Shown here one piece after another: positions 1 to 6,060 of a stretch of 8,781 nt of DNA (position 1 is the first letter of the stretch; each line of letters opens with the position of its first letter). Location: the NCBI GenBank assembly GCA_039805865.1, contig JBDLTI010000066.1:1-8781 (forward strand), read 5' to 3'. This DNA is from Fluviibacter sp039805865 (lineage in GTDB: Bacteria > Pseudomonadota > Gammaproteobacteria > Burkholderiales > Rhodocyclaceae). The notes beneath the pieces are model-generated. The model did not search any database and had not been told where the DNA came from. It saw only the letters and a program-made list of their open reading frames with translations. The translations under genes and the position numbers were made by a program.

Positions 1-66
1 CGACAGCAGCGTATCAATCGCAGCCTTGTTAGCCGACAGAACTTGTTCGTTATTCAGTGCAGACAT
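1..66 (-). CDS. phaP: Phasin family protein, N-terminal fragment (runs off the window)
   Basis: Only the first 22 codons are present, reading MSALNNEQVLSANKAAIDTL and on. This N-terminus (E-Q-V-x-x-A-N-K-A-x-x-D/E-T-L) is characteristic of the phasin family of Burkholderiales. Phasins are small amphipathic proteins that coat cytoplasmic polyhydroxyalkanoate granules and control their number and size. The start codon at 64-66 is supported by a good Shine-Dalgarno sequence, AAGGAG, 7 bases upstream on the minus strand. A consensus sigma-70 promoter lies about 130 bases upstream. The rest of the gene lies outside the window, so length and C-terminal features cannot be judged. The family call rests on a short but distinctive sequence and on the regulatory context; many genomes carry several phasin paralogues, so the symbol is approximate. 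Confidence 0.8.
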   Translation of the reverse strand, partial: MSALNNEQVLSANKAAIDTLLS

Positions 67-72
67 GGTGAA

Positions 73-78
73 CTCCTT
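73..78 (-). promoter_or_regulatory. Ribosome binding site of the phasin gene
   Basis: On the minus strand this reads AAGGAG, a near-perfect Shine-Dalgarno sequence 6 bases before the start codon region of the phasin gene. It fixes the ATG at 64-66 as the start. Confidence 0.8.
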
Positions 79-170
79 AAAAGGTATCGAAGATAAAATT
101 AAAAGCAAAAGAACGAAAAATCAAAAAACCTAAGTCTCGGTATTTCTTATTCTTTGCACCAGACAGTTAT

Positions 171-184
171 TTGCTGCGGCGCAA
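171..184. promoter_or_regulatory. TGC-rich dyad over the phasin transcription start, candidate PhaR operator
   Basis: The sequence TTGC-N6-GCAA forms an imperfect palindrome rich in TGC/GCA. It lies immediately downstream of the phasin -10 hexamer, so it covers the expected transcription start near base 186. In PHA-accumulating bacteria the repressor PhaR binds TGC-rich inverted sites at phasin promoters and is released when PHA granules form. The position here is what a repressor operator would need. Assignment to PhaR is inference from the gene and the TGC-rich character; no phaR gene is visible in the window. Confidence 0.5.
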
Positions 185-192
185 CATAACGA

Positions 193-220
193 ATTATAGA
201 CTCCCAAAACACCCTGTCAA
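193..220 (-). promoter_or_regulatory. Consensus sigma-70 promoter of the phasin gene
   Basis: On the minus strand the -35 hexamer TTGACA (215-220) and the -10 hexamer TATAAT (193-198) both match consensus exactly, with a 16-base spacer. Transcription should begin near base 186, giving an untranslated leader of about 120 bases before the phasin start codon. The leader is strikingly pyrimidine-rich in the mRNA sense (79-130). Such a strong promoter fits an abundant granule-coat protein that is held down by a repressor. The region 221-290 between this promoter and the transpeptidase gene shows no clear plus-strand promoter to my eye. Confidence 0.82.
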
Positions 221-290
221 GAATTTTTTGTGCAGGACAGCAAAATACCCGCATGACATGAAATACGGCACAATGATTGCAAATAAAATT

Positions 291-296
291 AGGAGA
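291..296 (+). promoter_or_regulatory. Ribosome binding site of the L,D-transpeptidase gene
   Basis: AGGAGA ends 6 bases before the ATG at 303. It selects this start over the in-frame upstream TTG at 171, whose reading frame crosses the phasin promoter and lacks a signal peptide at its N-terminus. Confidence 0.8.
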
Positions 297-302
297 GTGT
301 TC

Positions 303-1886
303 ATGGCAATTTGGCGTCGACTGAGCATGGTTGTTATCTGTGTCTTGAGTGTTTTAACGGTGCAGCCAGTTGCCGCGGGTGAGCCCACAGTGGCGTGGAT
401 TGTTCAGGGCAAACCTACGACGCTCGCAAAGTCTGCGATCAAGATTCTCGAGCTGGCCGGGGATGAAGGATTGAACCCTGGGGATTACGATGCAGCCGGA
501 TTGTCGAAGGAGATTGCGGCGGCCAGCCAGGGCGCAGCGCTTTCTACAACCAAACAATCGGAATTAAATACCGGCATCACTCAATCGATGCTGCGCTATT
601 TGCGTGACTTGCACTATGGCCGTGTTGACCCGCGTACGGTCTATGCCAAGTTCGACGTGCCGCCCAAAAACCTTGACTTGGACGCAACGCTGAATAAAGC
701 AGTGGCCGCAAATGATTTAAATCTCGCGGTTAAAGAGGCAGAGCCTTCATTCCCTTTGTATAAGGCGCTGCGGCCCTGGTTGGCCACGTATCGGGGTCTG
801 AACGGTAATCCGGCCTGGTCCGGCAATTTACCGCCTTTACCGGCACAAAAACTGGAGCCTGGTGCTTCTTATGCAGGCGTGAATTTGCTGGCGGCCCGTT
901 TGGTTACTTTGGGTGATTTGCCGGTTGGCTTTGTTGCACCCGAGCGTTATCAGGGGACACTGGTGGATGGGGTCAAGGTTTTCCAGAAACGTCATGGCCT
1001 AAGCCCTGATGGTGTGATCGGTAAATCAACGTTTGAGCAACTCAATGTCAAGCCAGCAGCGCGCGTTGAGCAAATTGCCCTGACCATGGAACGCTTGCGG
1101 TGGACGCCCTTGACGGTGGATAAGCGCTTACTGGTTGTTAATCTGCCCGAATTTGAGCTGCGCGGTATCGAGATTAATGGGGACCAGGTACAGATCCCCC
1201 TAAAGATGAGTGTGATCGTGGGTAAATCGCTCAATACACAGACACCCATGTTCAATGAGCAGATGCGCGCGATTGAGTTTAGTCCGTATTGGAATGTCCC
1301 CCCCTCGATTACCCGGGCAGAAACGGTACCGAAGTTACGCCGTGATCCGGGTTATTTTGACCGTCAGGGCTTCGAGATCGTAACGCGCTCCGGAGAAGTG
1401 GTGACGCATGTGGATGAAGCCCAATTGGCGGCTTTGCAGAGTGGCCAGTCGCGCATTCGACAGCGCCCCGGTGCGCAGAATGCCTTGGGCGATATCAAGT
1501 TCATCTTTCCGAACAATGACAATATTTACATGCACCACACGCCATCAGTGGGGTTGTTTCAGCGTGATCGTCGCGATTTCAGTCATGGCTGTATTCGTGT
1601 AGAAGCGCCGGTAGAGCTTGCCGAGTTTGTATTGAAGGATGAGCCGGAATGGACTCCGGAAAAAATCCGTGAAGCGATGGAGAATGGCACCTCCAAGACG
1701 ATTCGTATCAAAAACCCGATTATGGTGGTGATTGCCTATGCCACTGCGATTGTGAAACAGCGTGGTGGCACCATCTATTTCTACTCGGATATTTATGGAC
1801 ACGATCGTCAGCTGCGTGCAGCTTTACAGAAATATAGCCAACGTTTTCAGGCGCAAGTGTCTAATTCTTCTGAAAATTCTCTGTGA
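303..1886 (+). CDS. ldtD: L,D-transpeptidase, YcbB/LdtD type
   Basis: This periplasmic enzyme family forms 3-3 (mDAP-mDAP) peptidoglycan cross-links by a cysteine mechanism that bypasses penicillin-binding proteins. The 527-residue product starts with a signal peptide (basic MAIWRR, hydrophobic core, likely cleavage after VAA near residue 25). Residues about 30-185 match the scaffold region of the YcbB family. A PG_binding_1 domain follows (about 190-248, with F-Q-K-R-H-G-L-S-P-D-G-V-I-G at 227-240). The YkuD catalytic domain spans about 275-450, with His411/His412 in MHHTP and the SHGCIRV motif holding His428 and nucleophile Cys430; all key residues are intact. The C-terminal stretch containing DIYGHD is typical of this subfamily. 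Start chosen from the AGGAGA site and the signal peptide. The stop is 18 bases before the MepK-like gene, so the two probably share transcripts. Family call is firm; the symbol is by homology. Confidence 0.9.
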   Translation: MAIWRRLSMVVICVLSVLTVQPVAAGEPTVAWIVQGKPTTLAKSAIKILELAGDEGLNPGDYDAAGLSKEIAAASQGAALSTTKQSELNTGITQSMLRYLRDLHYGRVDPRTVYAKFDVPPKNLDLDATLNKAVAANDLNLAVKEAEPSFPLYKALRPWLATYRGLNGNPAWSGNLPPLPAQKLEPGASYAGVNLLAARLVTLGDLPVGFVAPERYQGTLVDGVKVFQKRHGLSPDGVIGKSTFEQLNVKPAARVEQIALTMERLRWTPLTVDKRLLVVNLPEFELRGIEINGDQVQIPLKMSVIVGKSLNTQTPMFNEQMRAIEFSPYWNVPPSITRAETVPKLRRDPGYFDRQGFEIVTRSGEVVTHVDEAQLAALQSGQSRIRQRPGAQNALGDIKFIFPNNDNIYMHHTPSVGLFQRDRRDFSHGCIRVEAPVELAEFVLKDEPEWTPEKIREAMENGTSKTIRIKNPIMVVIAYATAIVKQRGGTIYFYSDIYGHDRQLRAALQKYSQRFQAQVSNSSENSL

Positions 1887-1892
1887 TTGGGC

Positions 1893-1898
1893 TAAAAT
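1893..1898 (+). promoter_or_regulatory. Possible -10 element placing a leaderless start for the MepK-like gene
   Basis: TAAAAT lies 6 bases before the ATG at 1905, where transcription from it would begin at about the start codon itself. The 18-base gap after the transpeptidase stop contains no Shine-Dalgarno sequence, which fits a leaderless transcript or translational coupling. No good -35 hexamer is seen, so the call is tentative. Confidence 0.3.
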
Positions 1899-1904
1899 TA
1901 ACAG

Positions 1905-2513
1905 ATGAAACATGAAAAACATGATCGTCGACAGTTTCTGCGCAAGGCCGTTCGGCTGACGGCGGGCGGCGTGGCGCTGCCTTTTGCCGGTGCAGCGTCT
2001 GCGGCTTATCCGCAAAGGTCGATGCAACCCGCAGTGACCGGGTTGATGGCGAGTGGTGAGCAGCGCATTCTCGCGTTTAACCATACGCATACGCGGGAGC
2101 GTGTTGATTTGGCATATGCCATCAATGATCAGTATGTGCCCGATGCGCTGAAAACCTTAAATCGTTTTATGCGCGATCATTACTCGGGTACGGTGGGTCA
2201 GATGGATCCGCAACTGTTCGACTTGCTCCATCAGGTGCGCCAAGCACTGGGTGGTACGTCGTTGCCGGCATTCGAAGTGATTTCCGGATACCGCTGTCCG
2301 GAAACCAATAATCACCTGAGAAACTCCCGCGGGGGCGGTGTCGCCAAACGCAGTTTGCATATGGAAGGTAAGGCCATCGATGTCCGGTTGCCCGGTGTGC
2401 CTTTGGCTGAATTACGCGATGCTGCCATTTCGTTAGAGGTGGGTGGCGTTGGTTATTACCCTTCTGAACAGTTTGTGCACATCGACACAGGTAAAGTGCG
2501 CCGCTGGGGCTAA
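1905..2513 (+). CDS. mepK: Tat-exported peptidoglycan endopeptidase, DUF882/M15-like (YcbK/MepK family)
   Basis: This family belongs to the zinc peptidases of the M15/VanX fold. The E. coli member MepK is a periplasmic endopeptidase that cuts 3-3 cross-links and helps cell-wall enlargement. The 202-residue product has a twin-arginine signal (D-R-R-Q-F-L-R at 7-13, then a mildly hydrophobic stretch ending A-S-A at 31-33), so export by the Tat pathway is predicted, as for E. coli YcbK. The catalytic region includes S-G-Y-R-C-P-E-T-N, then S-L-H-M-E-G-K-A-I-D with His152 and Asp159, and V-H-I-D with His192, which together form the expected zinc-ligand set. It follows the L,D-transpeptidase gene by 18 bases, the same neighbourhood as ycbB-ycbK in E. 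coli. The start is supported by the Tat motif though no ribosome site is visible. It ends 2 bases from the convergent transporter gene. Confidence 0.88.
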   Translation: MKHEKHDRRQFLRKAVRLTAGGVALPFAGAASAAYPQRSMQPAVTGLMASGEQRILAFNHTHTRERVDLAYAINDQYVPDALKTLNRFMRDHYSGTVGQMDPQLFDLLHQVRQALGGTSLPAFEVISGYRCPETNNHLRNSRGGGVAKRSLHMEGKAIDVRLPGVPLAELRDAAISLEVGGVGYYPSEQFVHIDTGKVRRWG

Positions 2514-2515
2514 AA

Positions 2516-3835
2516 CTATTTGCTCAGATCGATGCCCCGGGTTTCGGGCAGGTATTTAAGGCCAACCAGGAATGCAAGGCTCAGCAGTACTGTGGGATAC
2601 CAGAGGCCAGCGAGTGCGCTCCCGGTTGTGTCGTTGATCAAGGTGATGACAAAGGGAAGTAGCCCGCCCACCCAACCGGCAGAGAGATTGTGCGGAAGCG
2701 CGGCCGCGCTATAACGTGTTCGGGCAGGAAATAGCTCTGCGAGTAGCGCGGTTTGTGGGCCGGTCACCAGGGCCAGTGGCAGTGTCATCAATACCATCAG
2801 CAAGCCGGCCTGCAGGTTGTCCTGTGGAGCTGATATCGCAAGCCAGCCGCTAAATACGGGTTGTATGCAGAGTGCCCCGAACAATAGTCCGGTAAGGACG
2901 ACTTTGCGCCGTCCAATCCGGTCTGAAAGATAGCCCGCGAATAGGGTCAGGGGAAAAAGCGTGGCGGTACCGATAGCGACGAGCAGGCTGCTACGTGCAC
3001 CATCAAAGCCGGCGACGGTTTTCAGGAAAACACCGCTGTATACCTGCGCAGAGAAAAACAGAACGGCGCCGCCTGCGGATACGCAAAGAAAGAGGATGCC
3101 CATACGAGCGAGCGTCTGCCGATCACGAAAGCAGTCGCGCAAGGGGGTTTTTGCCAGCGCCGCTTGCGCTTGCAGCGCATGAAATATCGGCGTTTCATGA
3201 AGCGCCGATCTGACTTTCAATGAAATAAGCAATAGCAGGAGCGAGACCCAGAAAGGCACACGCCAACCCCAGGCAAGAAATTCTTCGGCACTTAGCGTTT
3301 GCTGCAGAAATGCAATTTGTAGCGTGGATGCAAGAATGCCCAGCGGCCCCATCAGTTGCAGAACACTGGTATAAAGCCCGCGGTTGCGTACTGGGGCGTG
3401 TTCGGTCAGATAGACCGCGCTGCCACCGATTTCGCCACCAGCTGATAAGCCTTGCAGCAGCCGTAAAGTGACCAGCAGCGCGGGCGCCCAAAGCCCGGCC
3501 TGAGCGTAGGTGGGTAATAGTCCTACGGCGAGCGTGGCACCACCCATCAGGGCAATGGTGATTATGAAGACTTTGCGGCGTCCGATGCGATCACCCAGTG
3601 AGCCGAAGAGCGCAGCCCCGATAGGGCGAACCACCATGCCAGCGCCAAAGGTTGCCAGACTGGCAAGCAAGGCCGTTGTGGGATTTTCCGGGGGAAAGAA
3701 GAGCGGACCAAACCAGACCGCAAGCGCAGCAAAAGTAAGAAAGTCATACCATTCGAGAAAAGTCCCAAAACACGCAGCAATAGCTACCCGGGTCTGCGGG
3801 TTGTGTTGTAGTTGCTGGGGTTGTTGACTCAACAT
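2516..3835 (-). CDS. MFS transporter, metabolite:H+ symporter (MHS) family
   Basis: This inner-membrane secondary transporter of 439 residues is the usual length for the family that includes ShiA, KgtP, ProP and CitA, which import organic acids or osmolytes with protons. Family signatures seen are E-W-Y-D-F at 28-32 in the first helix, the loop motif G-S-L-G-D-R-I-G-R-R-K at 78-88 and its repeat G-Y-L-S-D-R-I-G-R-R-K at 301-311 in the second half, R-L-L-Q-G-L-S-A-G-G-E at 125-135, W-G-W-R-V-P-F at 189-195 and E-T-P-I-F at 214-218. About 12 hydrophobic segments are evident. The substrate cannot be read from sequence. The ATG at 3833-3835 has only a weak ribosome site. The gene diverges from the TAXI gene across 80 bases, so shared control is possible but unproven. 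Confidence 0.88.
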   Translation of the reverse strand: MLSQQPQQLQHNPQTRVAIAACFGTFLEWYDFLTFAALAVWFGPLFFPPENPTTALLASLATFGAGMVVRPIGAALFGSLGDRIGRRKVFIITIALMGGATLAVGLLPTYAQAGLWAPALLVTLRLLQGLSAGGEIGGSAVYLTEHAPVRNRGLYTSVLQLMGPLGILASTLQIAFLQQTLSAEEFLAWGWRVPFWVSLLLLLISLKVRSALHETPIFHALQAQAALAKTPLRDCFRDRQTLARMGILFLCVSAGGAVLFFSAQVYSGVFLKTVAGFDGARSSLLVAIGTATLFPLTLFAGYLSDRIGRRKVVLTGLLFGALCIQPVFSGWLAISAPQDNLQAGLLMVLMTLPLALVTGPQTALLAELFPARTRYSAAALPHNLSAGWVGGLLPFVITLINDTTGSALAGLWYPTVLLSLAFLVGLKYLPETRGIDLSK

Positions 3836-3915
3836 GGTGTTCTTTTTGGACGAAAGTGCTGATTATCCGTTAGTCTTTGGTCTTGGGAATGACTATCGAA
3901 GTATAAAGGGGCGTT
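3836..3915. promoter_or_regulatory. 80-base divergent promoter region between the MFS and TAXI genes
   Basis: Both flanking genes must be expressed from this gap or from inside their neighbours. On the minus strand GATAAT at 3862-3867 could be a -10 for the transporter, but its -35 region is poor. On the plus strand TATCGA (3894-3899) with TTAGTC (3870-3875) is a weak candidate with an 18-base spacer. AAGGGG at 3906-3911 is the likely ribosome site of the TAXI gene, 4 bases before its ATG. No clear operator palindrome is seen. Confidence 0.35.
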
Positions 3916-5349
3916 ATGGGCAGTTTTCACGAAGACATGCGGGATCAGGTTGTCGCAATCCGTGAAACGATCGTCGATGGCTGGCATGACTTTGTGCAGT
4001 TTATTCGGGAGACGTGGCCGGCATTAACGATTTTGTCGGTCATTCTTATTGTGGCGCTATGGGTTGCGGACCCCGCGCCACCGCGCCATGTGCTTATGGC
4101 GACGGGCCCGGCTGGCAGTTCGAATCAAGCGTTGGGCAATAAATATCAGCAGTATTTTGCCGAACGGGGCATTACGCTTGAGCTGCTGGCGACAGAGGGT
4201 TCCGTTGAAAACGTCAAGCGCCTTCAGGATAAAAATGATCCGGTGATGGCGGCGTTCGTGATGAGTGGTGCGGCTGAGCCGTTGACGTCGGGTATACAGA
4301 CATTAGGTAGTATCAACTACCAGCCTTTCTGGTGTTTCTACCATGCACCGCAACCAATTGCTGCAAAAACTCGTACGTTACAGCTTAGCGATTCCATGGT
4401 GAATGTGGGTACGCCGAACAGTGGTACGTATCTGTTAGCCCGGCAGGTGCTTAGCCTGAACGGGTTGGATTTAGAAAAGAAGAATTTTGTTCACATGCCG
4501 GATGAACAGGCCATTAAAGCTTTAAAGCACCATGAGCTTGAATCTTTATGCATCGTTGATACTTACGAGTCGCCGAATGTGCAGGCAACACTGGCAATCC
4601 CCGGGTTGCAACTGGCCGATTTTGATCGGGCGGAAGCCTACGCGCGACAGGTAGCGGCTATCGAGATGGTCACGATTCCTGAAGGCGGACTTAGCCTGAT
4701 TACTAATCGGCCGGAAAAACCCTATCAACTGATTTCTACGACGACAGAACTATTGATTGATGAGCGTTTGCATCCTGCTATTCAGACGCTGTTTCTCATG
4801 GCCGCTAAATCTATTAACGGTAAGGAAAGCTTCTTCTCGAAAGAGGGAGAGTTTCCGATGTTTGTCGACAGTTCGCAGCATCGCAGCAAGGAGGCGGAGA
4901 TTTTTTACGAAAAAGGCACGCCCCTCCTTATGGAGTTTATGCCTTTCTGGATGGCGGAATTTATTCGAAGGCTGTTTGTTACGATGCTTCCCTTCTTTGC
5001 CGTTGCTTATCCGATCATCCGTTCAATGCCCAACTATCATAAGAACCGGGTAAGAGGAAAAATTAACCGGATGTATGGTGCATTGAAATTCTTCGAGCAG
5101 TCGTTGGTCTCAGCCTATGATCCGGGGCAGAAAGTGAGCTATCTGGGCCAGCTAGATGCCATGGAGCGTGATGCGCTGGGCATGAAGGTACCGAAGTCCG
5201 TTGCTAGCGACTATTACACGCTGCGCAGTTCCATCGATTTTGTACGCAACTGTGTTTTGCGCGATAGCTACAATGCGCACGCTGCCCCGGTGCAGCCACC
5301 TAACTCATTAGAGGAGGCGGCTGACGATGGGGATGGCGATGATGTCTAG
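3916..5349 (+). CDS. Membrane-anchored TAXI-family (TRAP-type) solute-binding protein
   Basis: The central part matches the TAXI family of extracytoplasmic solute receptors: T-G-P-A-G-S-S-N-Q-A-L-G at 63-74, T-E-G-S-V-E-N-V at 93-100, and later V-G-T-P-N-S-G-T-Y with a following G-L. Classical TAXI proteins are about 320 residues with a cleaved signal peptide and work with a fused TRAP permease. This one has 477 residues: about 32 charged N-terminal residues, a transmembrane segment at about 33-51, the periplasmic binding domain at about 55-345, a second transmembrane segment at about 351-371, and a cytoplasmic tail of about 105 residues that is partly helical and ends in an acidic stretch. 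No TRAP permease gene is nearby, so the role may be sensing or scaffolding rather than transport. Ligand unknown; glutamate- or dicarboxylate-like ligands are known elsewhere in the family. Its stop lies 6 bases from the convergent lipoprotein gene. Confidence 0.82.
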   Translation: MGSFHEDMRDQVVAIRETIVDGWHDFVQFIRETWPALTILSVILIVALWVADPAPPRHVLMATGPAGSSNQALGNKYQQYFAERGITLELLATEGSVENVKRLQDKNDPVMAAFVMSGAAEPLTSGIQTLGSINYQPFWCFYHAPQPIAAKTRTLQLSDSMVNVGTPNSGTYLLARQVLSLNGLDLEKKNFVHMPDEQAIKALKHHELESLCIVDTYESPNVQATLAIPGLQLADFDRAEAYARQVAAIEMVTIPEGGLSLITNRPEKPYQLISTTTELLIDERLHPAIQTLFLMAAKSINGKESFFSKEGEFPMFVDSSQHRSKEAEIFYEKGTPLLMEFMPFWMAEFIRRLFVTMLPFFAVAYPIIRSMPNYHKNRVRGKINRMYGALKFFEQSLVSAYDPGQKVSYLGQLDAMERDALGMKVPKSVASDYYTLRSSIDFVRNCVLRDSYNAHAAPVQPPNSLEEAADDGDGDDV

Positions 5350-5355
5350 GCAGGC

Positions 5356-5955
5356 TTAGTAGCCGCCACGGATATCCGGATTGTTAAGCGTGTCGTTCGG
5401 GGTATAAACCGAACCACCCCAGTTGGCCTGCAGGTCGTAACCGGATTGGCCGACGAGGTAAGTCACGATGTTCGGATTAATCGATTGCTGCATGCCGCCA
5501 GAACCCGCTGAGATATTGGCGTTTACATCACCGCCAACCCCTTTAGCCGCGGTGAACTGTTTGATGGCGTCCGCGTTCTTGAAAATGATGACTTGATATT
5601 GCTTCTGGAAGCCTGCCCCGGCGCCTTCACCGGCTTTGCGCTCCATCATGAATACGGGCTTCTGGCCCGGTTGAAATAGGGCGCCATCACCATTCGACAG
5701 CACGACCAGAATGATGTTGACGTTAGTTGCATTGAACACGGCATAGCCGGCGGCGTTGCGAATCTCTTCTGCGGCCTTCGGATTGTGGCGAATCAGTTCA
5801 TCGACGCCCGTGCGTGACATCTTGAGAATGGCTTCCCGTTTTTCAACCACCTGTTGTGAGGTGAGCGGTTGTCCAGCGCTATTGGTTGTCTGACAGGCAT
5901 TCAGCGATAGCACAGCGGTTAATGTAAAGAGGACAGAAATTAGTTTGCGAATCAT
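5356..5955 (-). CDS. SYLF/YSC84-domain lipoprotein
   Basis: The 199-residue product begins with a lipoprotein signal (MIRK, hydrophobic core, L-N-A-C at 18-21), so Cys21 should be lipidated. Gln at +2 favours outer-membrane sorting. Residues about 50-199 resemble the SYLF (YSC84) domain, seen in R-N-A-A-G-Y-A-V-F at 66-74 and the later Y-Q-V-I-I-F-K-N-A-D-A segment. The eukaryotic members bind lipids and actin; the bacterial lipoproteins have no settled function. The usual glycine-rich stretch after the A-V-F motif is replaced here by a hydrophobic N-I-I-L-V-V-L, so this is a divergent member. I chose the ATG at 5953-5955 because it gives a clean lipoprotein signal and lies downstream of a likely promoter; the longer in-frame start at 6018 would put extra residues before the signal and cross that promoter. 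It diverges from ampD. Confidence 0.75.
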   Translation of the reverse strand: MIRKLISVLFTLTAVLSLNACQTTNSAGQPLTSQQVVEKREAILKMSRTGVDELIRHNPKAAEEIRNAAGYAVFNATNVNIILVVLSNGDGALFQPGQKPVFMMERKAGEGAGAGFQKQYQVIIFKNADAIKQFTAAKGVGGDVNANISAGSGGMQQSINPNIVTYLVGQSGYDLQANWGGSVYTPNDTLNNPDIRGGY

Positions 5956-5991
5956 TATTGCAGCGTCCGATAAATGGATTGAGTGGGACAA

Positions 5992-6018
5992 AGTATACAA
6001 AATCAGTGCGTCTGTCAT
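5992..6018 (-). promoter_or_regulatory. Probable promoter of the SYLF lipoprotein gene
   Basis: On the minus strand TATACT (5992-5997) is a good -10 hexamer, with ATGACA (6013-6018) as a partial -35 at a short 15-base spacing. Transcription would start near 5985, about 30 bases before the chosen start codon, which argues against the longer open frame from 6018. Confidence 0.45.
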
Positions 6019-6048
6019 CTAAATTGAAAAAACCAGTGGTTGATTGGT

Positions 6049-6054
6049 TATGAT
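6049..6054 (+). promoter_or_regulatory. Possible -10 element just before ampD
   Basis: TATGAT ends 6 bases before the ampD ATG, and TTGAAA at 6024-6029 could be its -35, although the 19-base spacer is long. Transcription would start at or next to the start codon. No Shine-Dalgarno sequence is present in 6040-6060, which agrees with a leaderless transcript. Confidence 0.35.
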
Positions 6055-6060
6055 CACACC

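Noticed and set aside
105..140. Possible attenuator hairpin followed by a T-run in the phasin leader
   Set aside because: The arms next to the T-run (CCGAG / TTAGG in the mRNA sense) do not pair beyond two bases, so no stable stem forms.
171..302. In-frame N-terminal extension of the L,D-transpeptidase from a TTG at 171
   Set aside because: It crosses the phasin promoter, has no ribosome site, and would bury the clear signal peptide that starts at 303.
3510..3827. Plus-strand open frame of 105 codons inside the MFS gene
   Set aside because: It is a shadow of the transporter reading frame, with low-complexity basic composition and no ribosome site.
4450..4700. Repeated CTTAGCCTGA string inside the TAXI gene
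   Set aside because: The two short copies, at about 4451 and 4691, are in coding sequence with no flanking similarity and are most likely chance.
5956..6018. Longer start for the SYLF lipoprotein at 6018
   Set aside because: It would add 21 residues ahead of the lipoprotein signal and overlap the likely promoter; no ribosome site precedes it.
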